Assembly (NCBI GenBank): GCA_015499985.1
Contig: JAAAUF010000170.1
Location: forward strand, 1 to 27,112
Source: Haplosporangium gracile
Lineage: Eukaryota; Mortierellomycota; Mortierellomycetes; Mortierellales; Mortierellaceae
DNA: 27,112 nucleotides
Reading direction: 5' to 3'
Every line of letters begins with the position of its first letter. Positions within the stretch are counted from its first letter, which is position 1. A program made the position numbers and the translations under genes. This document shows, one piece after another, positions 8,105 through 18,475 of this stretch. Under the pieces are notes generated by a model. The model saw only the letters and a list, made by a program, of their open reading frames with translations. It was not told the origin of the DNA and searched no databases.

Positions 8105-9792
8105 TTACAGAAGGCCGCAGTCGCGGAGGTTTGTCTGGATGATAATGTCGCTGACGGCAGTCATGACAAACTTGATCTGGCTGGTGTCTGTAGCACATGT
8201 GAAATGGGCATAGATCTGCTTCGTCTCTGACAGAGAGAGGTTCACGAACCGGTCGAGAATGTACTGTGATGCCTCTTCGTAATCGTCGCCACCTATTTCA
8301 AGACAAGGCAATTTTCAGCGACGCGTTGGGGAGTTTCAATGTGAAATGATCTATGTAGAACGCCACCACCGACGCGAAAAAAAAACGCGTAAATCACAAA
8401 TCAAAATATCGCCAGTCAATCAAAAACAGAACATTACCATCAAAATCCGGGAAATACTTGTTCAAAGGCGAGAGGGGCAGCTTCTCCTTGAAGCGATCAA
8501 TCTTGTTCAAGAACAAGATGATTGACGTCTTGACGAACCAACGTGAGTTACAGATCGAATCAAACAACGTCAGGGCCTCATGCATCCGGTTCACTGTTTC
8601 GTCCTCGAGCAACAGCTGGTCGTATTCAGAAATCGCCACCAGGAACACTACTGCTGTGACGTTCTCGAAACAGTTGATCCACTTGCGACGTTCGGATCGT
8701 TGACCGCACACGTCGAACATCCGGTATGTCAGCTCGCCAATGTTGAATGTTGTTTCAGTAATACCCGTCGTCTTGACTCGAGACCGGAGTACGTCCTGGT
8801 CTGTCGGTGAATATGTGGGCTCTGCGATCCTGTCGATCGAATCAAAGTAGCTAATTGGAATAAAAAACGTCGTAACAGCGTTAGAAGGGCATTCATCGCC
8901 TCTGATTAATAGATCAACGTCCCTGCTCGGATATCTCAAAACAGTCTCCCAGGCACACTTACTATTTGGCAGAGTCGTTCAGTTGGTACTCGCGACTGCG
9001 AGAGAAGGCTTGTTGTACGTTAGGGTCGAGCCAAAGGGTTTGAACGGCAACAGCCACCTCGTGTGGCATGCAATCACCCTCGATCTGTGCGGGCAGGCTC
9101 ATGACGACGATCGCGTAGTTACGATTGTTTTCATGGTACAGTGGTAGCTTCATGTTGTTCATCGCCTCCAGAATCACACGCATACTATTTGCCAGGGCGG
9201 GCGCAAGGTGAACATATGAAAGAATTGAATCCGAATAAACGTTAGTCGAAATGAAGGCTAAAGATACCATTACGAGCTTTTGTGTTCCTTGCAGAAATCA
9301 GAAATAGTCTCTTTCACAACGACAGTAGGTTCGATTCAATCGTTGTGTATCAAATGAAATTGGGCAACTGAGACGGTAGTAGCGGGGTGTTAGGAAGGAT
9401 ACTGAGAGACAATAATAATTTTTCTTTTTTACCTTTGAATGGTGTTGGAATAGATGATCTCCCTGAAGGCCTCACGTTCCTCCTTAGAGTAGCCTCCCTC
9501 GTGGATCAGCTTCATTTGCTTCAAGATGGTCGACTTGCCAGACTCACCAGCACCTATATGACATATAGGGTAGGAAGCAAGCGAACAGTTAGCGAGAAGA
9601 TACATGCATTATTGAAAATCAACATTGAATAATACGAAAAAAAAATTAAGGGTATGAGAGGAGAGAGTACTCACCAAGCAATAGCATCTTGACTTCATTG
9701 CGCAATATGGCACGGTCGCGTTTAAGTTGCGTCTCAATGCTCTCATGAGCCTGGTGGGCTTCTCGTTCTTCCGCGCTGAGGCAACAACCCAT
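8105..9792 (-). CDS. Heterotrimeric G-protein alpha subunit, Gαi-like (fungal group I type)
   Basis: Five exons on the minus strand: 9792-9675, 9553-9433, 9184-8963, 8850-8438 and 8292-8105; 1062 nt, 353 residues, the family's usual length. Numbering runs level with mammalian Gαi1. The N-terminus MGCCLS gives a myristoylation site at Gly2 with palmitoylatable Cys3/Cys4. The P-loop GAGESGKS is at 40-47, the catalytic arginine R178 in RVKTTGI, switch II at 200-211, NKID at 269-272 and TCAT near the end. It terminates in CGLL, with the Cys at -4 that marks Gi-type subunits. The protein binds GTP and couples seven-helix receptors to effectors (pheromone, nutrient or cAMP signalling in fungi) at the plasma membrane. 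Odd: position 202, normally Gly in DVGGQ, is Cys (codon TGC). All other nucleotide-contacting motifs are intact. Introns are 121, 248, 112 and 145 nt. Confidence 0.95.
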
Positions 9793-11895
9793 GTTGTGAT
9801 ATTGTGTGTGAGTGTCGAGTGAGTGAAGTGCTGAGTGAGTGAGTGGTGGTGCTGACGAATGTGGTCCGTGCTATTTTTTTCTCTCTGGGAAATGTGAAAT
9901 GGTTGTCGGGATATGAAAAGAGAAAGAGGAAAGAGATGTCGAAGGGAGGATGAAGGAGAAAAATAAATGGAACTGGTTAGCATTTTGATCACGAACGACT
10001 GGGGGGAGGAGAGAGAAAGGGAGAGGGAAAAGGAAAGGGTGATAATTGACGTTTTGTAGATGGTGTGTCCATTATCCCTGGAGGGGAGAGAGAAAAGAGC
10101 AAGGAAAGAAACACACTAAAAAATTGTCTTTGCATGCATTGTGCAGTGGCAAGTTGTGGGTGAAGAGGTGTTTCATAATAACAAGAGACTCCCTTTTTTC
10201 TCGACCCCCTCCCTAATCGTGAGGCATATAGCTGTTGTCGCGTTTACTTTTACAGGGCCATTGTTCGTGACAAGAGAGTTGTGTCCGTCCATGGTTGCTT
10301 AAAAAAAACGACGCATGTGCCCTCAGGAGTAGTGAAAAAAGGACTGGGTAAAGCGTGGCGCAAGTGAGGGTTTGAAGGGAGGATGGAGGGGTTGTCGTTT
10401 TGTGTGTGTGTTTGTGTCTCTTGAAGCATCAGGTATGTGTAGCGTAATTGCGCGCCATGGTGGTTTGTGTGTGGAATGAAGTTGGTGTCATAGGGTCTAA
10501 TAAGGGCGCTTTGGCCGAACTGAGGTGGTAAAGGAAAACTTGCTGCTGCTGCAAGTATCGATTAAAGTGTACAAAAAAATAGAGTGGAGTAGGAAGGGGA
10601 GTTGAAGGGAGAGAGAATGGGGATACAGGTAAGCGAATCCATTGAGTAACATCGCACTCTGATAATGCATCCACGTACTCATTCACATCTTGCGGACAAG
10701 AGCATGTACATCGAGTGCAGCTGGAAGAGAAGGAGAGGGAAGATGGCACAAACCAAAGGGAGTTACCCAAACTTGTCTGATAGCGATGGAGGATCACTCT
10801 GCAACAACATGGTTATTCCCGCCTTTTCATTTCTTTTATGGCTCTCTTCGACATGAAGCATGTCAAAAGAGCGATGCAGCTTATTTAGCTTATGCACTCC
10901 GTTATCTGAAAACATCAAAAGACACACCAAATATGCCAAACACTACGTCGTCGCATGGGGGAAAGAAACTCAGTCTCCTCTTTCTCTCCCCAGCTCCACC
11001 ATTTTTTGTTTGGAACTTGGATGTTTGTCCGTCGTCGGCTCTTAAACACCCCTTCTCTCGCCTCCTTTTTTTATCCCGCCACTTCGACAACCGCCACACA
11101 TGAATCACAAAAAAGAAAAACACACATTGATAATTCAAGTGGGGGAGAGGAGGGGAAAGATAGAGATAAAACAGAAAACGATATGAAAAGGTCGAGTCAT
11201 GACAAAGTATCAAAGGGAAAGACATGTAATGATGAAAGAGATAGAGAGAAAGAGAGAGGTGTGAGAGTGAGATGTCGCGAAACAGAGTGTGTAGTAAAAT
11301 AAAGATGGTAGAAAGCAGGTAGTGAAAACGACAGAGTGGGAAGAATAATGATGCAAGAGGACATTGGATGACATCTATGGTGGTGGGGATGTTTTCAATG
11401 CTTGTCCTAGTGATTTACCAAAACATGGTTGGGTAAAAAACGTCACGTACCTTATTGGTGTTGATCTTGAGCTGAGGAAAAGGTTGCAGATAATCGATTC
11501 GGGTTAAAAGAAAAGATGGAAAAAGGATGGATGTTCTGTTTGTGAAGACGAGAGGTTGCGGAGACCAAAAATGTGGAGGACGAGAGAGATGAGAAGAGTT
11601 AATGGCGATGAAAACGTTGAAAGGACGAGCAAGTTTGTTCGTATTGGACTTGGAATGGGAGATGAAAGTGTGTGAATGCAGAGAAAGAGTAGGGAAAGAG
11701 TATTAAGTAATGGATCCGAGAGTAGGCGATGCAAAATTGGGTGACTAAGACAAATGAGCAAAAACAAAGAAGACGAAGACGAAGGAGACGATAATGATGA
11801 GAAAGTAGCAGACAATGAAGAAAAAAAACAAAGAAAAAAGACATGAAGAAAGGAGTGGAAGATGGAACAATAAGTACAGAATATGAGCAGAAGCG

Positions 11896-11916
11896 AAAAA
11901 AAAAAAAAAAAAAAAA
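11896..11916. repeat. Poly(A) run of 21
   Basis: An uninterrupted A run inside a purine-rich block of the region upstream of the Gα gene. No associated element is seen. Confidence 0.8.
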
Positions 11917-12969
11917 GAATGGATAAAAAAGGAAAGTCGTACACACACCACACACCCGTCCCACAGTAAATGAGCGCGAGACCCTTCAGGGATGGTGTTG
12001 TATGCATGTGGGGTGCATGGCAAAGTCAATTGCATACAGTCAGGTCAATGCACTCTTTTTTCTGGTATTTTTTTTTTCTTTTTTTCATTTTTGTGCCTTT
12101 TTAATAACAAACTTGCACGTTTGTCAGTTAGAGAACAAAGCAAGATGCGATCGGGGTCCCCTCCCAATCTAGTCAGCGCGCAGCGCAACCTGTTTCTTTC
12201 AAGCAGATCCCAGGCACTCAGTTTACTTCTCATCGGACATGAAAAAAAAGAAAATCCTCCTAGTCATCAACGCGAAAAAAAAGCGGAAAAAGCAGAGCTC
12301 AGGGTGAAAAGTTGGCTTTTTGTTCGGTCTCCGTCAAGGTGATGGATTATTTTTTCAGCGTTTACAAGGTGCTAAATGTGACTGACTGAGCAAATAACTT
12401 TAAAGATTCCATCCGTTTTACATGCAAGCAAAGCATTTATATGCAGTCGATCCCTCCTCTACCACGCACGCTTATCTTCAAAGAAGAGAACTTCAGGGGA
12501 AGGTTCAAGAAAAAAAATAAAACAAGCCAGGGAAAACAATGAAAAACAACAAGAGCAAAAGAAGGGGAAGAGAATGAACAAAGGGAGGAATAATAAGGGA
12601 TGTGCAAAAAGCGGACGAATATCGTATCTCGAAAATAAAATAAGGCAAATGCAACGATGTGCAGCGTTGTGCAAAACAGAAAGGAAAGGAGTCCAGACCG
12701 TTTCGGTGTTGAGACATCCGTTGCCTGTTTGCTGCCTGCCTGTCTCTCAGTTTGTCAGTTAAGAAGGGGTTATTGAGAATAGCCCATGATGGTCCCTCCT
12801 GTTGGCGCATCCATCCATCTATCTATTCACTATCCGTTTTTTTCATTTTTCTTTAGTTGTTCTTTCTCTTTAACTCTTCCTTCCTTCCCCTGAACCCGAC
12901 TTGATCCGACAGACAAAAAAGGTACCTACAAAGTGGACAAACAATCAAGAACTAACTATTGTCACCACG

Positions 12970-12994
12970 CAACAAACAAACAAACAAACAAACA

Positions 12995-13026
<32 letters not shown>

Positions 13027-13043
13027 AACGAACAAACAAAATA
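12970..13043 (+). repeat. Compound tetranucleotide microsatellite (AAAC)n-(AAAG)n
   Basis: About seven AAAC units run directly into about eight AAAG units and then return to AAAC-like units (GAAACGAACAAACAAA). The switch between related units suggests slippage after a point change. It lies in non-coding sequence. Confidence 0.9.
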
Positions 13044-13466
13044 GATCGCCGTTGGGATAGGAATGTAAGAAACGCGACGGAGAAATAAGTCGGAGGAGGA
13101 GGAGGAGGAGGGAAAGATGTAGAAAGTAGAGAGTGTAATGCTGTGCGGTTTGAGACCCAGTATTTATATGAAGCGTTGAGGACATTTGGACCTATTGAGC
13201 AGGGAGGATGGAAATAAATAGAGGAAGAAATGTCTGCAAAAGAAAAAAAACCATAGGCTGGATGTGTATGTACTTGTGCACGAGGCAGATGTAAATGTAT
13301 GCCGAATGTTGTCTCGCGTTTCAACTTCAAAATAAAGAAGACACATCCGTGAGCGTGTAGGAGACGCATAATAGCAGACTTAGAAAAATATCACTCCCTT
13401 TCCATCGACAAGCTGGAGAAATGCCTGGATGGAGAGCAAGGGATGGAAATGTAGGAGGGAGGGGGG

Positions 13467-13476
13467 NNNNNNNNNN
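13467..13476. other. Assembly gap (10 N)
   Basis: Ten undetermined bases follow a G-rich run (GGGAGGGGGG). A fixed run of ten N usually marks a gap of unknown size, so distances and any reading frame across it are not reliable. Confidence 0.95.
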
Positions 13477-13664
13477 CCTCGTCTCGAACACGTCCGTCGC
13501 GAGCAAACAAAAAGAACCACAAAATAGAAAGGGCCAACTATAGTTCATCCCCGTAAACAACACACACATATAACCCATCCATTTTTCACAACGACAATCA
13601 CACACACAGACACAAAAGGCTATCTATTCAAACGGACTAAAACGGCTAATGGCCATTACCTCTT

Positions 13665-13684
13665 TCTCTCTCTCTCTCTCTCTC
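13665..13684 (+). repeat. (TC)n dinucleotide repeat
   Basis: About ten TC units at the head of a pyrimidine-rich block. Confidence 0.8.
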
Positions 13685-14689
13685 TTGCATTCGACAAATC
13701 TACTCGTATCTGCTTTTATTTGTCTTTATTCCTTTGTTTTGGGTGTCTCATCTTCTGCCTTGTTCATGCTGGCTTTCTTTTTTTTCTTCCCCTGCGTGTC
13801 CCTCTCCCTCCATTCCGCTGGAAAGGCTGTCATAAAAGCGACAGGACATGTGTATAAGATAAACGTCATGGATAACACAACAACGAACGAAAGAAAACAA
13901 GAGACTTTGACTTGTTTGTTGTAGTCTATGTGCTGAGCCATTAAGCATTGTGGGTGTAGCACTTACTGAAAGGAAATCACGAAATGTCCAAAAATCAAGT
14001 AACCTTAATCTCATGTCAATGTGGAGATAGTGGATGAAGGGTTGTGGAAAATGGACTAAGATGCCAGTACAAAAAATAAGAGTCCAACATGTCTGCATAT
14101 GTACGTTGTATAAAGAGAACAAGTGAAGCTTTTGCTCACAAGAATTGTTTGTTGGTGGCATTTCATCCTCTCTTCTCTCTCTCACTCAATCTGACCAACT
14201 GTTTGCCTGTCGTCTGACTCGCTCTTTCGCTCTTGCTCATTACTTCACCAGGTCCCTGTTATCAGGCTTTTAAAAAAAAAAAAAATTGAACGTCGCATGA
14301 TCAAGAAGGGAAAAGACAAACGAGAAGAGGACTAGAGCAAATGGGTGGAACTGCGGGATGATTATAGAAAAGAGCACCATGTCTTGCCGCCATTTACTTC
14401 TTTTGTAACTTTTACCTTGTATTGGCGTGTTCTGGACCGGTGGATCCGTGAATGTATTATCTGGGGGTCTTTAGGTTACTGCAAGTGGCCTATGCTTCTT
14501 GTTTCTGCTACAAGTGCCTAATGGCGAAAGTTGCGGATGGTATTATTAAGACAAATGCAAAAAAAAAGGGTGTCAGATGGTCAAGATGTTTTGAACGAAG
14601 AGAAGGTATAAGATATTGTCGCTGATTCAGGGACGGGGGATGGGATGAGATGGCACAACGTGTACGAGTGGGCGGATGAAGAGTATCAC

Positions 14690-14770
14690 GGAAGGAAAGG
14701 GAAAAAAGGAAGGAGAGGAAGGAGAGAAAAGGAGAGGAAGGGGAGAGGAAAGAAGAGGAAGGGGAGAGGG
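14690..14770 (+). repeat. Uninterrupted 81-nt homopurine tract
   Basis: Every base from 14690 to 14770 is A or G, built from degenerate GGAGAGGAA-like units. Long homopurine-homopyrimidine tracts can form triplex (H-DNA) structures. It lies in the gene-free region, so it is not explained by coding. Confidence 0.85.
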
Positions 14771-16678
14771 TTGGAGAGGATTTGCATAGTGGATGGGAGG
14801 AGGACGAAGGAGCAGTGGATTGAGAATGTGTTTGTTGTTTTTTGTTCGGTTGTAGTGTGGAAAGTGGAGAAGAAGAAGGAGAAAGGGAGCAGAATGCACA
14901 TGGTCATAGGGCTAGATTGATGCAAAGATATGTATCCTGCCCGATAGGCGATAGATCTCAACGACGCGGCACCGGTGGCATCGTCGTCCACTCTCTGGGT
15001 CTTTCGTTCCCCTGTTTCGATGTGTTTGAATGCCATGATGGAAAAGAACAAATTGAGGGGTATCTGAGGCCATGCAGGATGATAGTACAGGTGAATATGA
15101 GTGGGAGTTGCATACGCTTGTGTTTGTCGAATGAATGAAAGAGATCAGGTCGTAAGTTTAGAGGGATGAGTTGAATGTGAATGTCGGGGAGTGGTTGTTT
15201 GCGAGTTGATGCAAGTAGATGAGAACGAGAGAGAGTAGGGAGGAGGATGGAAGAGAAGGAGGAAAAGTGATGGAAGAAGAAGGAGAGATGGTGATGAATG
15301 ACAGGAGTTGGACGATGAGGTGATGAAGAAGAGAAAAAGAATACGAACAAAGGTGATCAGGCTTGATAAGAAAGTCGAGAGGGAGAGAGGTCAAGACAAA
15401 CAAAGTTGTCTAAACGATTACGACAAAACTGAGAAACGGAGCCAACCAGGAGAGAGACACCTCAGGAACAGAATCCAGGCACCATCAGATAACTATCGTC
15501 GTAGCTGTGCCACTATCACATCCATCGAACAGCATGTCTTTTTCATTGTACAAGGGATTACTTTACTTTCAACTTGGCCTTGGTACCTCCTTCGCAACCA
15601 TTCATTCATCCCTATCCTCTGACCGTCCAGCCCCTCTTTTTCTCTCTCTTTCTCCCCCACCTTCTAACAAACAAGCCTTGTCCCACATACATACATGCAA
15701 CAGCATCTCCAAACTCTCTTTTTTCCTGCCATTCATTTCTCGCTTTCCTTAGCTCTCTTCATATTTTTATCACTCTTCTTCTTTCCTTCCTTCTCCGCAA
15801 GAGCAATTTTTTCCTTTCTTCGATTCAATGAGCAAATCAACCCTCTCTATCCCTGGGGTGTATCCTTATTCCTCCCTCCCTTCCTCCTCCTTCTCGCATG
15901 TCCTCTTCTTCCAGTTCTTTTCTCATTCACTAAATCCTCTCATGCGTGCCGCAACTATGCAGTTCATTTCTCTCCATTTTTTTTTCATGCTCTCTGTCGG
16001 AAGATGACATACAAAAACATGAAAAACATTATAATCGATCGGACTCTAGATCCTTTCCCTCTATTACCCATTAGACTCAGCACAAACAAGCTGCCTTACG
16101 CCCGCATTTCTTGCCTTGGCCTCGTGGCATCGATTGTCTGTCCTCTATGCCAGATCAAGCAACCATCTTGTTTTTTTTAGTGTTTGGCCTGTCACTTGTT
16201 TTTTGGGGGGGATCGGAGAGAACGGGTTAAGACGATAGACAGAGAGAGAGAGAATAGAAATAAAGGACAATGGGTGGGGTGGAGTGGATGTAGGGCGCTT
16301 TGTGTTTGTGCTTAGAAGAGAAAACACAACAAAGAAAACAAATGATAAATCCATGGTACCACTCACCACCTTTTCCTTTACCCCCAAACTTGAGGACTCA
16401 AAACTCAACTTAAGCTGAACCTTCTGAAAAGTAAACGGATACAAACCAGGACGACTATATCACCCTTTTAGAAATATACACGTTATTATGTGGGTACAAG
16501 GAGAAGAGTACAAAATCAACCAGTGATGGAAAGGGAACGCCACATTCACCCACTCTCTTCCTCATCGTCCCCATTACGGCTACTAGTTTGCACTATGTGT
16601 TTGGTCTTATTTCAATCGGGGATGAATGGTCCGATGACCAGGCGCCGATGACTACTGTTGTAAATGATGTGAGAGCAT

Positions 16679-16684
16679 TTTATT
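16679..16684 (-). terminator. Candidate poly(A) signal AATAAA
   Basis: AATAAA on the minus strand lies about 215 nt downstream of the stop codon of the multi-pass membrane-protein gene at 16897-17897, a sensible distance for its 3' end. Confidence 0.45.
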
Positions 16685-16896
16685 GAAAAGAAAATTTGTA
16701 TTCCGCACCAAGCGCTGTTTTGTATGAGAGCAAAAAAAACCAAAAAACATAGCCTTCGGTAACACGAACAACAGGGAAGTGATGTTCGGTGGGACAAAAA
16801 AACAACAACGTGGGAGAAACAAGGGAGAAGGGTGGGGAAGCTGATGAAGAACGAAGAGAAGAATGAAAAAGGAGGACGGAAAAACGCGTTCACATA

Positions 16897-17897
16897 TCAC
16901 ATCCCACGAACGCGGTAAGGTGATACATCCTCCTCACCTCGGACAATGCCCTTCCGACCTCCATGTCCCGCCATCCCACCCCCGCTCGCCGCCGAAGCAC
17001 CGCCAGTTCTGGTCCCAGGCATTGGTGGCGGTAACTTTCCCTTGGAACCACCACTACCTCCTCCTGTACCAGGTCCTGACGGCAAAGCGCCAGGGGTGGT
17101 AGCCTGACGTGTCTCAAACTTTTTCTCCAACGATTGCGTACCCCATTCAGGCTCTTTGGCAGGCGCACCCAAGGTTCCCCACCCGATCATCCCTTCATCC
17201 CGTCCATCCGACGTATATCCCGGACCAAGAAGCCACGAAAACCACCCCGATGAATTATCATTTCCTTTCATGCTGCCCCTCATGTCTCCCTTCGATGCCG
17301 AGGAAGGCCCAGCCAAGAGATTGTACAGGACACGACGGACAGTATAATAGGCCTTCCAAGTCGTCTCCCAGCCGTATCGGGAGACGTTGTAGACGAGTGA
17401 GCATCCAAATGCGGAGATGACACAGAAACAGAGGACGGGACCGTAGATGAACATTGACAGGCCTGTCACACATGCGACTCCCATCGCGAACCCGAACGTG
17501 CACAAGTACTAATATCAAATAGTAAATTAACAAAGACAGCGAGAGAGGAGCTGGAGGATGTGAGTATAAAGACGCAAGTTTTGAGACATGTGCCCATCAC
17601 CGCCTTTTTCCAGTAGAGTTATTTCAAGACGAAAAAAACAAATCTTACGAGAATGACGATGCCCCAGGAGATGATCCAAGCAAGGAAGATAGTCGTGGGG
17701 ATACTCGAAAGGGCAATGAGAAGGATGTTAAACAGGTGGCGGATGTCATATCTGTTGCCGCCGCTGCTGCTGTCGCCATGGTCAAACTTGTCTAACTTAT
17801 CGGTCCCACTGAGACCACTGCGTCCGGAAGAGTCCTGGTAGGATTCCGACCCCGTCCGCGAGCGTGCGAATGCATACGGTCCTCCTCTATCCGACAT
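16897..17897 (-). CDS. Multi-pass membrane protein, Gly/Pro-rich tail
   Basis: Two exons, 17897-17649 and 17508-16897, joined in phase 0 across a 140-nt intron (donor GTAAGA, acceptor TTAG); 861 nt, 286 residues. A polar Ser/Gly/Asp-rich N-terminus (1-53) precedes a compact hydrophobic block at 55-127 with about three or four membrane passes; the splice joins the middle of this block (…GIVIL/YLCTF…), which supports the intron. A Trp/Tyr/Arg-rich amphipathic part follows (about 128-152), then a Gly/Pro/Ser-rich tail. I cannot name it from sequence. The tight cluster of short hydrophobic helices between polar tails resembles promethin/LDAF1-Ldo lipid-droplet proteins, or other reticulon-like hairpin proteins; this is inference from topology only. 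It is transcribed in the same direction as the candidate gene upstream. Confidence 0.75.
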
Positions 17898-18260
17898 TTT
17901 TGGTATGTTTGTGGTTCTGTTATTTGTTTTGTTGCTGTGTGAGTGTTGCTGACCTCGGCTGCTTCGTGGCGCAGGTAGTAAAGAGGGCGTATTGCAGTGG
18001 TGATAAAAGCAGTGTCTGTCCGCGTTGGGAGGGGCTAGTTGGAAGGCAAGGAAGAGAGAAAGTAAGAGAGAAAGAAGGGAGAATACTTGTAATGACAGGA
18101 TGAACACCTAAAAGTGATTCTGATGGCATGAAAAGAGGCATTGATACGGCACTTTTTTTTATTGATTATGAGGATGGTTATGAGTATGATGGTGATGAGA
18201 ATGGTTGATGATGCCAAGCAGGACAATTATCGTTTCTACATGTAGGAGGACAAAAGAGTC
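17898..18260. other. Tandem intergenic spacer
   Basis: This spacer holds the promoter and leader of the membrane-protein gene starting at 17897 and the 3' flank of the candidate exon at 18261. It contains a minus-strand AATAAA at 18158-18163. No other feature is seen. Confidence 0.5.
18158..18163 (-). terminator. Candidate poly(A) signal AATAAA
   Basis: This minus-strand AATAAA is about 100 nt beyond the stop of the candidate exon at 18261-18475 and supports a transcript ending there. Confidence 0.4.
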
Positions 18261-18475
18261 TTAGATGATGCGGTCAATGAGGTGGGAGCGGAGACCGCTA
18301 AGTCCTATGACGGCCCACTCGAGCAGCTGAATTGTGCTGCTGATCATGGGCAGACCATGCATCCACAAGGGTTCTGTCTGCTGCAGACGATACTCGTCTA
18401 ATAACTGCTGCTCAATCTCTGGTTTCACCTCGTACAGGTGCATGAATACTAATATTGCTAGGGACACCGTCATAT
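18261..18475 (-). CDS. Probable last exon of a small membrane protein
   Basis: The frame from the ATG at 18473 encodes 70 residues: a hydrophobic segment (TVSLAILVFMHL), an acidic amphipathic middle (EVKPEIEQQLLDEY), and a second hydrophobic segment (about 42-60) ending in RSHLIDRII. Composition is protein-like, unlike the simple-repeat frames around it. An AG acceptor directly precedes it at 18476-18477. An upstream exon ending at 18698 (donor GTATCG) would join in phase and add another hydrophobic stretch (TLAVLSFVITLVVSI), but I could not find its start codon. So it is either a complete 70-residue protein or the end of a longer one. The family is not recognised. A poly(A) signal lies about 100 nt downstream. 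Confidence 0.4.

Larger units (their letters stand above)
9793..16896. other. Seven-kilobase gene-free, low-complexity region
   Basis: Nothing here has coding character: open frames are short, overlap on both strands, and translate to simple Ser/Leu/Phe or Arg/Lys/Glu repeats. The sequence alternates between purine-rich (about 9880-10100, 11100-11350, 11500-11930, 12470-12600, 12960-13250, 14550-14900, 15180-15480) and pyrimidine-rich blocks (about 13655-13810, 15590-15920) on the plus strand. The part nearest 9793 must hold the Gα promoter and leader. On the minus strand a good splice-donor match, AAG followed by GTACGT, occurs at 11451/11450 and could belong to an upstream leader exon. The stretch also holds an assembly gap and several simple repeats listed separately. 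Confidence 0.55.

Noticed and set aside
9320..9350. GGTTCGATTC resembling a tRNA B box in Gα intron 3
   Set aside because: There is no A box, acceptor stem or anticodon arm at the right spacing.
11504..12035. Minus-strand open frames of 96-167 codons rich in Phe, Leu and Ser
   Set aside because: The translations are simple homopolymer-driven Phe/Ser/Leu runs that appear in all three frames at once, as expected from a purine-rich plus strand.
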